64,000 nucleotides of DNA from Myxococcales bacterium (GCA_022563535.1 JADFNE010000011.1:26476-90475), one strand, 5' to 3'; shown: positions 28,993 to 38,015, numbered from the stretch's first letter. Notes: generated by a model not told the origin, from the letters alone. Made by a program: numbers and translations.

Positions 28993-30143
28993 GCGCGGAC
29001 GGACGTCGCATAGGAATCTACGGGGGTACGTTCAACCCGATCCATCGCGGTCACCTGCAGGCCGCGCGCGAAGTCGCGGGCGCCCTCGATCTCGAGCGAG
29101 TGATCTTCGTCCCCAGCGCACAGCCGCCGCACAAGACCCACGATGATCAGGACCCGATTGCTCCGGCACGGGATCGCTTGCGCTGGGTAAAGGCTTCGAT
29201 CGCAAGCGAACCCTTGTTCGAACTCAACGATCTCGAACTCGAACGCTCGGGAGCGTCGTACTCGATCGACACCTTGCGCACCCTGGTCGGCGAATTCGCT
29301 CCGGCGCGGCTCGTATTCATCCTGGGACACGACGCATTCATCGAGATGGGAAGCTGGAAAGATCCCTGTGGCATCCTTCAGTTGGTCGACCTTGTCGTCG
29401 TATCCCGACCCCCGGCAACCCTTGACCACCTCGACCAGTGGCTTCCCGAATTCGCGCGCGAGTTGGTGGAGATCGCCGAGGACGGGCGCTCCGCGTTCTG
29501 CCGCAGGAGCGATACCCGCATCGACGTGTTGGCCATCGACGCGCTGGATGTTTCGGCGTCCGAGGTCCGAAGCAGGCTGGCCAGAGGGGAATCAATCGCG
29601 AAACTGGTACCCGAACCCGTCTGCGAAGCGATTGTTTCGAGCGGCCACTACATTTCGAGCAGCCACTACATGAAGAACAGCATGCAGAACAACGCAGATG
29701 ATAAAATCAAGAGTGAAACGAAAGGACGTCCGGTGGAAATGATCGAAGACACGTTGCGCAAGAAGCTCTCCACAGTGATTGAAGCCGCGCTCGCGCGCAA
29801 TGCCGATCGACCCGTGATTCTCGACGTGCACGAACTCACTTCGTATGCCGATTGTCTGGTCATCATGAGCGGCAACTCGAATCGGCAGGTGCGATCAATC
29901 GTCGGTCAGGTGGTCAAGGCCCTCAAGGCAGATGGCGACATACCTCTCGGGGTCGAAGGCGGCGACAACGCGACCTGGATGTTGATCGACTCCAACGACG
30001 TCATCGTGCACGTATTTGACCCCGATGCCCGCGAACTTTTCGATCTCGAAGCGCTGTGGGGCGACGCACCTCGAATCACCTTGGATATGCCCGAACTGAC
30101 CCCCGTCAAAGCAGCGCAGCAGGCTACTACCAGCGTCGCCTGA
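28989..30143 (+). CDS. nadD-rsfS: Fusion: nicotinate-nucleotide adenylyltransferase (NadD) + ribosome silencing factor (RsfS)
   Basis: One uninterrupted 384-codon frame encodes two proteins normally made separately. Residues 1-220 are NadD, with GTFNPIHRGHLQAA (HxGH nucleotidyl-transfer motif), VPSAQPPHK, FILGHDAF and VSASEVRSRL. Residues ~250-370 are RsfS (DUF143): VILDVHELTSYADCLVIMSG, and the tail region VHVFDPDARELFDLEALWGDA is split but complete. The linker has a near-perfect tandem duplication. An in-frame GTG at 29733 with AAAGGA upstream (GGA ending 6 nt before it) could give free RsfS by internal initiation. NadD makes deamido-NAD; RsfS blocks 30S joining to 50S. Confidence 0.9.
   Translation: MSADGRRIGIYGGTFNPIHRGHLQAAREVAGALDLERVIFVPSAQPPHKTHDDQDPIAPARDRLRWVKASIASEPLFELNDLELERSGASYSIDTLRTLVGEFAPARLVFILGHDAFIEMGSWKDPCGILQLVDLVVVSRPPATLDHLDQWLPEFARELVEIAEDGRSAFCRRSDTRIDVLAIDALDVSASEVRSRLARGESIAKLVPEPVCEAIVSSGHYISSSHYMKNSMQNNADDKIKSETKGRPVEMIEDTLRKKLSTVIEAALARNADRPVILDVHELTSYADCLVIMSGNSNRQVRSIVGQVVKALKADGDIPLGVEGGDNATWMLIDSNDVIVHVFDPDARELFDLEALWGDAPRITLDMPELTPVKAAQQATTSVA
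29635..29670 (+). repeat. 18-bp tandem duplication in the NadD-RsfS linker
   Basis: Two adjacent 18-nt units (29635-29652 and 29653-29670) starting TTTCGAGC and ending CCACTACA differ at one base, encoding the ISSGHY/ISSSHY repeat. They lie exactly where NadD proteins normally end. Confidence 0.8.
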
Positions 30144-30184
30144 GGGTTCGTTTGATCGCACGTCCGAAAGAGTTGGCGGGCTCC

Positions 30185-30949
30185 ATGCTGCGAGGCTTGC
30201 TGGAATTTCTCTTGCCTCCGGTTTGTGCAGGGTGTGGCGCGCATCTACACGAGACCGACCACATTTCCGATCATGTTTTCGAGCGTGCTTGTGAGCGCGC
30301 GCCAGAAATTGAGTCTGTGCTGTGCGGCCCATGTTCGCGCGCACTGCAGTTCTTGAACCGTGAGGGCTGCCTGCTCTGTCAGCTGCCGACACCCAGCCGT
30401 CCCCATCGACTGTGCAGTCGTTGCAAGGGCGAGGGCTCTTCACTCGACGCTTGCACCGCCCGCGTTGCATTTGAAGGTCGAGCCGAGGGCTGGATCCGAG
30501 ACTTCAAGTATCCCCGCAGTGGAATTGCCGGACTCTTGCCCGGCCCCGAGTCGATCGTCGTCGCACTCGCGCGCGATGTCTCCCAGATGCTCGTCCACCG
30601 CAGCCCCGACCTCGTGGTTCCCGTGCCCCTTCATCCGAGTCGCCTGCGCGCACGCGGGTTCAACCCGGCCACCACCCTCGCGCGGGCGATCGCCAAGCAA
30701 GTCGGCGGACGACTGACAACGGATTTATTGATTCGGCTCCGCGACACCCCAAGCCAAACCCACCTGGGGCGCCGGCAGCGGCGCAGCAACATTCGCGACG
30801 CATTTGCCTGCACCGCAGTTTCGGCGCCAGACATCTGGCTGGTTGATGACGTGGTGACGACCCGAAGTACTCTCGAAGAAGCGGCGCGCTGCCTGCGACG
30901 GGCGGGGGCGAAGAACATTCAAGCGATCTGCGCTGCGCGAACTCTCTAG
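30185..30949 (+). CDS. comF: ComF-family phosphoribosyltransferase-like protein
   Basis: 254 residues. An N-terminal zinc-finger region with four CxxC pairs (CAGC, CGPC, CLLC, CSRC) is followed by a type I phosphoribosyltransferase fold with the PRPP-loop WLVDDVVTTRSTL and the ComF segment VPVPLHPSRLRARGFN. Homologues (ComF/GntX) take part in DNA uptake, but no other competence genes are here. The ATG at 30185 gives the typical short N-terminus. Its stop overlaps the stop region of the convergent kinase-like gene by 4 nt. Confidence 0.85.
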   Translation: MLRGLLEFLLPPVCAGCGAHLHETDHISDHVFERACERAPEIESVLCGPCSRALQFLNREGCLLCQLPTPSRPHRLCSRCKGEGSSLDACTARVAFEGRAEGWIRDFKYPRSGIAGLLPGPESIVVALARDVSQMLVHRSPDLVVPVPLHPSRLRARGFNPATTLARAIAKQVGGRLTTDLLIRLRDTPSQTHLGRRQRRSNIRDAFACTAVSAPDIWLVDDVVTTRSTLEEAARCLRRAGAKNIQAICAARTL

Positions 30950-32019
30950 CGCCCGATCGTTTCGCAAATGATTTGCCGCAAACGCCCGGGATCGAGCGGC
31001 TTCTTGAAGATCACTCCTTCGAGCCCCTCCATGCGCGCGCGCTTGATGATGTGGTCTTTGTCGTAATGAAAGGCAGTCATCATCAAGACGGGAAGATCGG
31101 GGTGGCTTTCTTTCAAGGTGAGGTAGAGCTTGTGGCCGTCCATCCGGGGCATCACGACATCGGTGAGCAGCAGATCGAATGTATTGCCGGCGAGACGTTC
31201 AATCGCCTCCACTCCGTCGCCAGCAGTCTCGACACTGCACCCTGAGCTTTCGAGGATCTCCTTGATGGAATGACAGATTCCCGCATCGTCGTCCACCACG
31301 AGCAACCGCACCCCACCCAGGCGGGCACGCCACTGCTGCAACTCAGATTCGGGATCACGGTGATGCTTGAGATCAACCATGCGCGAGGGACCGATATAGT
31401 TGATCGTCTCGTAGGAATCGGTTGCGACCATTTCGCCGAGCCGCTCGAGAATCTGAGCGATGCGCCCCACTTCGCGCCGGATCGCGTCGAGACGTTCGGT
31501 TTCGACCGACGTGTCGCGCTCGGCCGCCAGGTCATAGATCTCTTTCTCTAACAGCTCGGCCTGGTTCAAGATCACAGCAAGGGGGTTGTTGATCTCGTGG
31601 GACAAGCCGATCGCTACTTCACCCAGGATCGCGAGCTGGTCGCGATGAAGGATGTCCCGGAGATCCTTCGCGTAGCCGATGGTGCCGTCTTCCTGGCCCG
31701 CGTCGTCGTAGAGAATCGTGCCCGAAATTGCGACGGGGATTTCTTCCTGGTCCTTGGAGAGAAAGCAGGTCTCGAAGGTTTCAACGATGCCCACGCCGCC
31801 GTGGTCGGGGCTGCGCATCGCCGCCATGACCCGTTGGGCTTCTTCAATGTTTTTGTAAAGACGGGAGACGTGGTCGCCCATGATTTCTTCAGGGGTGTAA
31901 CCTAGGCCACGCTCGGCGCCGTCGTTGTAGTAGGCAACCTTGCCGTCGCGCGTCGTCGCGATCACGATGTCGGTGGAGCGATCGGTAAGTGACTGGAGGC
32001 GATCTTTCGAAAGGGTCAT
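30946..32019 (-). CDS. PAS - HisKA - receiver protein lacking a kinase ATPase domain
   Basis: 357 residues. PAS sensor domain (~10-125, TDIVIATTRDGKVAYYND; GYTPEEIMG), then a histidine-kinase dimerisation box with an intact phospho-acceptor (EVAIGLSHEINNPLAVI, ~135-200). It is followed directly by a receiver domain (~230-357, LLVVDDD ... LLLTDVVMPRMDG, KKPLD). The HATPase_c domain that should lie between them is absent, so it cannot autophosphorylate by itself. It may be phosphorylated in trans or act as a phosphorelay intermediate or adaptor. It lies 47 nt downstream of trxB. Confidence 0.8.
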   Translation of the reverse strand: MTLSKDRLQSLTDRSTDIVIATTRDGKVAYYNDGAERGLGYTPEEIMGDHVSRLYKNIEEAQRVMAAMRSPDHGGVGIVETFETCFLSKDQEEIPVAISGTILYDDAGQEDGTIGYAKDLRDILHRDQLAILGEVAIGLSHEINNPLAVILNQAELLEKEIYDLAAERDTSVETERLDAIRREVGRIAQILERLGEMVATDSYETINYIGPSRMVDLKHHRDPESELQQWRARLGGVRLLVVDDDAGICHSIKEILESSGCSVETAGDGVEAIERLAGNTFDLLLTDVVMPRMDGHKLYLTLKESHPDLPVLMMTAFHYDKDHIIKRARMEGLEGVIFKKPLDPGRLRQIICETIGR

Positions 32020-32066
32020 TTCTCTACATCACCACTGAGTTTTCACAGTATGTTGTTTCGCTGCAG

Positions 32067-33011
32067 TCATTCCACACCCTGTTCGGCCAACCAGCGCTCG
32101 GATTCAATCGCGGCCATGCAACCCGTTCCCGCCGCCGTCACCGCTTGACGATAGGTGGGATCCGATACATCCCCGCATGCGAACACCCCTTCGATCGACG
32201 TTTGGGTCGTGCCGGGTTTCACCTGGATGTAGCCGGCAGCGTCCATCTCGATTTGGCCGGTGAACAAACTTGTATTCGGCTGATGGCCGATCGCAATGAA
32301 GAGCGCCTCGACATCAATGTCGCGCAGCTTGCCGTTTTGCGTGTCAATCAGACGTACGCCGGTCACGTATTCATCTCCGAGGACTTCTTCCACCTGGCTG
32401 TTCCAGGCAAATTCGATCAGCTCGTGATTTTTTGCGCGGTCGGCCATGATCTTGGAGGCCCGCAACCCATCGCGCCGGTGGATGACCGTCACTTTGGTGG
32501 CAAAGCGGGTGAGAAATAGCGCTTCTTCCATCGCGGTATCGCCACCGCCTACCACCGCCATCGCCTTGTTGCGAAACAGTGCACCGTCGCAGGTTGCACA
32601 GGCCGACACGCCGTTGTTCATCAGGCGTTGTTCGGATTCGATGCCGATCCACTTCGCCGATGCGCCCGTCGCGATCAACACTGCATCGGCGGTAAATTGC
32701 CGATCCGCAGTCGAAATGCGAAACGGTCGCTGCGAGAAGTCGACCTCCGTCGCGTCTTCGAGCAAGAGCTTCGTGCCGAAACGCTCCGCCTGTTTTTGGA
32801 AGAGTTCCATCATCTCGGGGCCCGTGATGCCGTCGGGAAAGCCAGGGTAGTTTTCGACGTCGGTGGTCAACATCAATTGACCGCCGAATGCCATGCCGCC
32901 GATCATCACCGGTTCGAGCTGCGCGCGACTGGCGTAGATCGCTGCGGTGTAGCCCGCGGGTCCACTTCCGATGATTAATACTTTGGTGTGATTTTCGTTC
33001 TGGGTTGCCAT
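32067..33011 (-). CDS. trxB: Thioredoxin reductase
   Basis: 314-residue flavoprotein: FAD-binding GSGPAGYTAAIYASRA, redox-active CATC at ~136-139, NADPH-binding GGGDTAMEEALFL and the C-terminal FAD motif GVFACGDVSD. It reduces thioredoxin with NADPH. Followed by the PAS/HisKA/receiver gene, preceded by a large membrane protein; gshA is also nearby, giving a thiol-redox theme. Confidence 0.95.
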   Translation of the reverse strand: MATQNENHTKVLIIGSGPAGYTAAIYASRAQLEPVMIGGMAFGGQLMLTTDVENYPGFPDGITGPEMMELFQKQAERFGTKLLLEDATEVDFSQRPFRISTADRQFTADAVLIATGASAKWIGIESEQRLMNNGVSACATCDGALFRNKAMAVVGGGDTAMEEALFLTRFATKVTVIHRRDGLRASKIMADRAKNHELIEFAWNSQVEEVLGDEYVTGVRLIDTQNGKLRDIDVEALFIAIGHQPNTSLFTGQIEMDAAGYIQVKPGTTQTSIEGVFACGDVSDPTYRQAVTAAGTGCMAAIESERWLAEQGVE

Positions 33012-33094
33012 GACTTACCTGCGTAGCGCCGTGCTCATGCCCAGCTGCCGGGGCAGAATGTAAGCCCGCCCCGAAGGCTCTGCCAGAGGCAGCT

Positions 33095-34747
33095 TCAGAG
33101 AGGTTCGGTAATCGGCAACTCTTCCCACATCAGTTGCAGGAAGACGCCGATGAAGAAGGAGAGAAAAGTCATCACCAGGAGCGCCGAAGGAAAGGCCATC
33201 ATGGGCTCGATCCCGATGATCCGCGGCAGCTCGCCCACAAATTGCATAGTGCCCGCGTCCGCATAGGATCCCACCACCCCGGCCTTCTCCGAGCCCCAGT
33301 TGCGCAGGACCATGAATCGCCCGACCAGATTGGTCATCACCACGCCGATTCCGAAGGCCTGCAGGAGCCCCAGAAGAAAAATTGCACGCGCGCGGGCAAA
33401 GGCTTCGTCGCGGTCGTGGATGCGCCGCTGTACCTCGACGTAGATGTAGAGCAGGGTGACGAGGCCCATAAACAGGGACACGGCCCCCAGGACCGCAATT
33501 GGCTGGTTGGCGAGGTCCCAGACCTCGTCGATCAGGAACACGGGCAGGTAGCCGACGATGATCCCGGCCGCGATCCGGGGCACGGATGCGTGAAAAAACG
33601 ACAGGTCGCGCTTCCAGCAGAAGCGATAGAGGAGGAACCAGATCGCTGCAGCGTTCACCAGCGCGACCTCAGCCGAGCACAGCAAATCCAGCAAGGCCGG
33701 GTAGCGATCATAGAGAAAGCCGGCTGCGACAAAGGGCGAGACGAGGCCCAGCAGCGCCAAGGCGTGGTTGCGGGGCGTGTGCCACGAAAGGCTCCTGTCG
33801 CTCGAGCCGCGTCCCTGTTCCAGGGAGGCTCCGTGGTAAATCAGCGCAGACGAGTGCCGCACGTCATAGCGGCGCAGAAACCACCGCTCGAGCTTGTCCA
33901 GGATCCGCTGACAATCTCGGCTCGGGCGCCTCAGATAGGGCACCAGATCGCGGCTGCGGTCGATGGTGAGTGAAGGAGACACGCAGATGGCGCGCAATAC
34001 CTCGGTCTCGCGATCTGCGAAGGGCGAATCCTCTTTTTCGAAGGCTTCGTTGTCCTCGTCCAGACAGGCTCCCTCGACCCAGAGAAAAAACGAGCGCTCG
34101 GCCATGCGAATCACCATGCGGTTGACCGCGTCCTGCGAGCCGCTCTCCATGGTGTAGAAGAACCCCCCCTCGCTGGAGTCATCTTCTGGATCCACGGGGT
34201 CGACTGCGCCCCGGATGTACTGCTCGAGATAGTCGGAGCTGACCCGGCCGTCCACCAACACCTGCAGCCCCCGGTAGACGAGCTTGCGCATCAACAATAC
34301 CGCCACCCGAGCGCGGCGCTGTTCGGTGAGTTCCTTCGACGAAAGAAAGCGGCTCGCAATCTGACAGAAGAGCGCCACATCCTGATGGAGTCGTAGCTTC
34401 GGCTCGTCGGGCAGGCGTGTTCCGACGTCGTCGAGCAGGGCTTCGAGATACTGGGGGGCCTGGGTGAGCAGGTGGATCACCAGATCATGGGCGTCTCGTC
34501 GGTTGGCATTGGGCGAGAGCAACTCGGGGCGGTTCAGCAGATCATCGAGCTGGAAGAAGAGTTCCGCGGGATCGTGCTGCTCGCTGTGAAAGGAAAACGT
34601 TTCGGGGAAAACCCTGGCGTAGCCCTCGCCGCGATCGCACTCGAAGCGAACCTCCCGGGCGTGAAAAGCGAAGGTAAACCGGAAGCTGAGCGCGAGGCGC
34701 TCCATCCGAAACTCGAGACGACGGAGTCCCCCGTCCTCTTCAGGCAC
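33095..34747 (-). CDS. Large membrane protein of unknown function
   Basis: 550 residues, no family recognised. Residues 1-~330 are hydrophilic and presumably cytoplasmic, with Glu/Asp/Arg-rich segments (AELFFQLDDLLNRPELL; RRARVAVLLMRKLVYRGLQVLV). Residues ~335-545 hold about six hydrophobic segments (LLGLVSPFVAAGFLY; VALVNAAAIWFLLY; AAGIIVGYLPVFLI; VLGAVSLFMGLVTLLYIYV; AIFLLGLLQAFGIGVVM; ALLVMTFLSFFIGVFL). The GTG start lies one base after the stop of the receiver-PAS gene, so the two are translationally coupled and probably act together, perhaps as an output or sensor at the membrane. Confidence 0.7.
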   Translation of the reverse strand: MPEEDGGLRRLEFRMERLALSFRFTFAFHAREVRFECDRGEGYARVFPETFSFHSEQHDPAELFFQLDDLLNRPELLSPNANRRDAHDLVIHLLTQAPQYLEALLDDVGTRLPDEPKLRLHQDVALFCQIASRFLSSKELTEQRRARVAVLLMRKLVYRGLQVLVDGRVSSDYLEQYIRGAVDPVDPEDDSSEGGFFYTMESGSQDAVNRMVIRMAERSFFLWVEGACLDEDNEAFEKEDSPFADRETEVLRAICVSPSLTIDRSRDLVPYLRRPSRDCQRILDKLERWFLRRYDVRHSSALIYHGASLEQGRGSSDRSLSWHTPRNHALALLGLVSPFVAAGFLYDRYPALLDLLCSAEVALVNAAAIWFLLYRFCWKRDLSFFHASVPRIAAGIIVGYLPVFLIDEVWDLANQPIAVLGAVSLFMGLVTLLYIYVEVQRRIHDRDEAFARARAIFLLGLLQAFGIGVVMTNLVGRFMVLRNWGSEKAGVVGSYADAGTMQFVGELPRIIGIEPMMAFPSALLVMTFLSFFIGVFLQLMWEELPITEPL

Positions 34748-34748
34748 C

Positions 34749-35897
34749 TCAGAGGACTCGTTCTTTTGGGTTCACACCCGATTCGTAGTAGGACTCGACG
34801 AGTTTTCCGAGGCTGAGGACACGTACGGGAACCTCGACAGACTGAGGCCAACGCTTGTTTGCGAGCCGCATCCGTTCGATCAAGAGCTTAGCATCGGGGT
34901 AGTCCTCGCGGCACATCAAGTCGTCGATCTCCAGCCAACTCGAAATTGCGGTCTGGGTGCGGGTCACGCGCTCACTGAGAAACGACATGCTGGGAGAGGT
35001 GACGCCCGAACTCGCGACCTGCTCGCCGAGCTTCGAAAGTTTGTCGAGGGATCGTTTGAACTCTTTGCGCAAACCATCCCCATGCTGCGAGAGCGCGACC
35101 AGCAATTCTTCGAAGTTGCGGCGCAGGGGTTCGTGGGAAATCTCCTTGAAGAGAATCACGCGTCCAAGGCGCTCGCCTCCCCGGCTCTCGAGGGAGCGGG
35201 AGCTGACCCGCAGCCTGTGCGTCGTGCTCGCAGTCATCACTTCCAGATCTTCGAAAGAACCGTCCATCTCTTCCGACACGCAGTCCACCGCCTCGGCGAC
35301 GTGCTCCAGGCCCTGGCGTACCAGGATCTCGCGGATCCCGACCCCCTTCGGATCGTCATCCAGCTTCAAGTATCTGCGTGCCGCCTGATTGATGGCCTGG
35401 ATGATCCCGTCGGTATCGAGCGCCATGGCGCCAATGTCGAAGCGATCCATCACCGCTTCCAAAAACTGGTTCCCGCGACCCAGGTTTTCGATCAGTCTGC
35501 GATTTTCTAGCGTAAGCGAATAGTGCTGGACCGCGTTCTTGACCGTCTGCTTGAGTTCGGCCGGTTCCCAGGGCTTGTCGAGGTAGGCATAGATGTGCCC
35601 ATCGTTGATGGCCTGAATGGTTGCGTCCGAGTCCGCAAACCCCGTCAACATGATCCGGACCGTGTCGGGATGCTGCGCGTAGACTTCGCGCAGAAACTCG
35701 ACTCCAGTCATGTGTGGCATCCGCTGATCGGTGAGCACGACGGCGATCGGCGCCTGCTCGACCAATATCTCGAGTCCCCGCCGCGCATCGTTGGTCGTGA
35801 TGACTTCGTAGTCGTCCATGAACGTGAACGACATCGTTTCGAGGATCGCATCCTCGTCGTCGACGACCAACAATCGCGGTCGGTCTGGGCAATCCAT
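34749..35897 (-). CDS. Response regulator with receiver, PAS-like and unknown C-terminal domain
   Basis: 382 residues from the ATG at 35897; the open frame continues upstream but overlaps the DUF1232 gene. Receiver (1-120): LLVVDDEDAI, phospho-Asp in VVLTDQRMPHMTG, and IYAYLDKPWEPAEL, which resembles the receivers of RpfG/HD-GYP-type regulators. A PAS-like region (~140-250) follows (LEAVMDRFDIGAMALDTDGIIQAINQAA split). The rest is helical (RRNFEELLVALSQHGDGLRK) and contains no GGDEF, HD-GYP or HTH. Coupled to the downstream membrane protein. Confidence 0.75.
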   Translation of the reverse strand: MDCPDRPRLLVVDDEDAILETMSFTFMDDYEVITTNDARRGLEILVEQAPIAVVLTDQRMPHMTGVEFLREVYAQHPDTVRIMLTGFADSDATIQAINDGHIYAYLDKPWEPAELKQTVKNAVQHYSLTLENRRLIENLGRGNQFLEAVMDRFDIGAMALDTDGIIQAINQAARRYLKLDDDPKGVGIREILVRQGLEHVAEAVDCVSEEMDGSFEDLEVMTASTTHRLRVSSRSLESRGGERLGRVILFKEISHEPLRRNFEELLVALSQHGDGLRKEFKRSLDKLSKLGEQVASSGVTSPSMSFLSERVTRTQTAISSWLEIDDLMCREDYPDAKLLIERMRLANKRWPQSVEVPVRVLSLGKLVESYYESGVNPKERVL

Positions 35898-35920
35898 CGT
35901 TGCTCGATCTGAATCGGAAC

Positions 35921-36481
35921 TCAAAAGCCCACCCTTCCCTTCGCTTCGTCCCGGGCTTTGCGCAGTGCCACCTCGGCCCGAAGCTTCTTGCGATAGGCAT
36001 CCAGGCGCCCCGGGAGACGAGACGATGCGATCTTGGTCCACGGGCGCTGTTCCGCGCCGTCACGATACTTGCGAAACTTTCGATACGCCCAGAGTTCGTG
36101 CCTGAACTCATCCTCGACGAACTTGATCATGATGGCATCGTCGAGAAAGCCAAAGACCGGAATTTCGTCGGGAATCAGATCGTCTGGGTTTGCAAAATAA
36201 GCGAGTGCACCCAGGACCTGGTTTCGGATCGGCTTGGGTGCGTGGTAGTCCTCGTCGAGGATGATCTCGGTGAGGTCTTCAATCGCCGCAATCGCTTCGA
36301 CGACAAACCGCGGCGTTCCCTTCTTGCTGCGGACAGTCTTTACCAACTCGGCCGCAGCGGTGATGATCTCGTCCGGGTCGCTCCCGGCCGCACTTTTGCG
36401 CGCATTGCGAAAGAGTCTGCGGAAGTAGTCGACATCTCCCTCGTCCAGCGTGAAGCTGACTTTGAACGATGTCACGCTCAT
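35921..36481 (-). CDS. DUF1232 (YkvA-type) protein
   Basis: 186 residues. The central hydrophobic segment ALAYFANPDDLIPDEIPVFG and the following FLDDAIMI match the DUF1232/YkvA signature (LxYxxxPxDLIPDxIPxxGxxDD). The N-terminal ~60 residues (FTLDEGDVDYFRRLFRNARK) and the basic C-terminus are lineage-specific. The function of this family is unknown, and it may associate with the membrane. It is the first gene of the group with the receiver-PAS and membrane protein genes, 24 nt upstream. Confidence 0.75.
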   Translation of the reverse strand: MSVTSFKVSFTLDEGDVDYFRRLFRNARKSAAGSDPDEIITAAAELVKTVRSKKGTPRFVVEAIAAIEDLTEIILDEDYHAPKPIRNQVLGALAYFANPDDLIPDEIPVFGFLDDAIMIKFVEDEFRHELWAYRKFRKYRDGAEQRPWTKIASSRLPGRLDAYRKKLRAEVALRKARDEAKGRVGF

Positions 36482-36523
36482 TATGGACTGCCTCCGAGGC
36501 GCGCTAGAGCACGAGCGACTTTA

Positions 36524-37870
36524 TCAGTATTTGGCACGGTCGATCAAGCGGTCCATCGAGCCATCCCACTCGCTCGCCCAACTCTCGGCCAACTCCTCTC
36601 CCGGGCTGCGCCCTCGCTCGACCACCTCGCCCAGTGGGTCGAGAAAGCCGTCCTCATCCGGGCCGGCGATGCCATGAGAAGCCATTGCCTTGAGGCCCGC
36701 CGCGGAGTATGCGACCAACTCTCGAGCCAGTTCAATGACCGGTCGCCCCGCAATTTCTGCCGCCAAACCTCGCCGGGCGACGTCGGCCAGACCCGCGTCT
36801 CGCTCGGCGGCACTGAACCCGCCGGCCAACGACCACGCGGCCTCTCGGGCATCTGCATCGTAGAGAATTCCCTTCCAAACTGCGGGCAAGGCACAGGTCA
36901 GTTCGCGCGAAACGGCGTCGGTGCCCCGCACCTCAATGATCCGTTTGAGGCGAATCTCGGGAAACAGCGTGGTGAGATGCGTGTCCCAATCCGCGTGGGT
37001 CGCCCGCTCGCCTGCGAGACCCGACTTCATGAACTCGCGAAAGGTAAGGTGGCTGGCCGGGTGGTATTGGTCCCCGCGAACGACGAAGAACATCGGGATG
37101 TCGAGTGCCCAATCGATGTAGTGCCGATAGCCAAAGTCCGGAAGGAAGACGAACTCTAAAATTCCGCAGCGATCGGGGTCGGTTTCTCGCCAGATCTGAA
37201 TCCGGCGCGAGGCGAAGCCGTTCGGCTTGCCTTCGGAAATGCTGGAGTTGGCGAACAGTGCCGAGATCACCGGGCTGATTGCCATGGCGGTGCGCATCTT
37301 TTCCGCCATGTCGGCTTCGTCTCGATAGTCGAAGTTGGCTTGCACGGTTCCGGTCGCGTGCATCATGTGCATGGCGAGATCGCCTTTAGTCGGCAGATAA
37401 CTGCGCATGATGTCGTAGCGCGCTTTCGGCATGCGCGGGATCTCTTCGATCTTGTGGATCGGATCGTGACCGAGCCCCAGCCACAGGATCCCCATGTCCT
37501 GGGAGATCCCCTTGAGCAACTCGACGTGGCTATTGAACTCCACGCAGGTCTCGCGGTTGGTGCGCAAAGGCGCACCCGACAGTTCGATCTGCCCACCGGG
37601 CTCCAAGGTGATGCTCGCGCCGTCCTTCTTCAGCGCGACGAGGTACTCGCCCTCGAAGACTCGGGTCCAATCATCCTGGGTCGCGATCCGCTCGAGCAGA
37701 ACGGCAATTCCCCGTTCTCCCTCGTAGGTGAGTCGCGCATGGGTGTCCGCATAGAGCCCGATCTTCTCGTGCTCGGTGCCCACTTTCCAATCCGCGGGCT
37801 CGGTTTCACCGTCGATAAAAAACTGAACGAGATCGGCGTCGCCCTCGATGGGCCGGCTGGCCTCTGTCAC
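36524..37870 (-). CDS. gshA: Glutamate-cysteine ligase (plant/alpha-proteobacterial type)
   Basis: 448 residues of the GCS2 class: WKVGTEHEKIG, LEPGGQIELSGAPL, EFNSHVELL, GLGHDPI, YLPTKGDLAMHMMHATGTVQ (split), IEVRGTD and the C-terminal DPLGEVVERGRSPGEELAE. It ligates glutamate to cysteine, first step of glutathione synthesis. The GTG start at 37870 is chosen because GGGAG lies 7 nt upstream and the upstream frame looks non-coding and crosses an inverted repeat. gshB is not in the window; a GST gene and trxB are. Confidence 0.92.
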   Translation of the reverse strand: MTEASRPIEGDADLVQFFIDGETEPADWKVGTEHEKIGLYADTHARLTYEGERGIAVLLERIATQDDWTRVFEGEYLVALKKDGASITLEPGGQIELSGAPLRTNRETCVEFNSHVELLKGISQDMGILWLGLGHDPIHKIEEIPRMPKARYDIMRSYLPTKGDLAMHMMHATGTVQANFDYRDEADMAEKMRTAMAISPVISALFANSSISEGKPNGFASRRIQIWRETDPDRCGILEFVFLPDFGYRHYIDWALDIPMFFVVRGDQYHPASHLTFREFMKSGLAGERATHADWDTHLTTLFPEIRLKRIIEVRGTDAVSRELTCALPAVWKGILYDADAREAAWSLAGGFSAAERDAGLADVARRGLAAEIAGRPVIELARELVAYSAAGLKAMASHGIAGPDEDGFLDPLGEVVERGRSPGEELAESWASEWDGSMDRLIDRAKY

Positions 37871-37974
37871 TCGCTGACTCCCTGGGCGCTGGTCACTTCT
37901 TAGCACGAAGCAAAGAGGGGCGGGAGGATATCGAACCGCGGGGGAATCGCCTCCGGGGCGTAGCTTATTTGCAG

Positions 37975-38007
37975 TCGTTCGGGAGACGCCAGAATCGGCG
38001 AGGGGTG
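37975..38007. repeat. Inverted repeat family A, left copy
   Basis: A ~33-nt element beginning TCGTTCGGG and containing the core ACGCCAGAATCGGCGAGG. It is repeated in inverted orientation at 38512-38543 with one indel and one substitution. The core CGCC-AGAATC-GGCG can itself form a small hairpin. It lies between the gshA start and the end of the small unknown gene. Confidence 0.75.
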
Positions 38008-38015
38008 ATAGGGGG

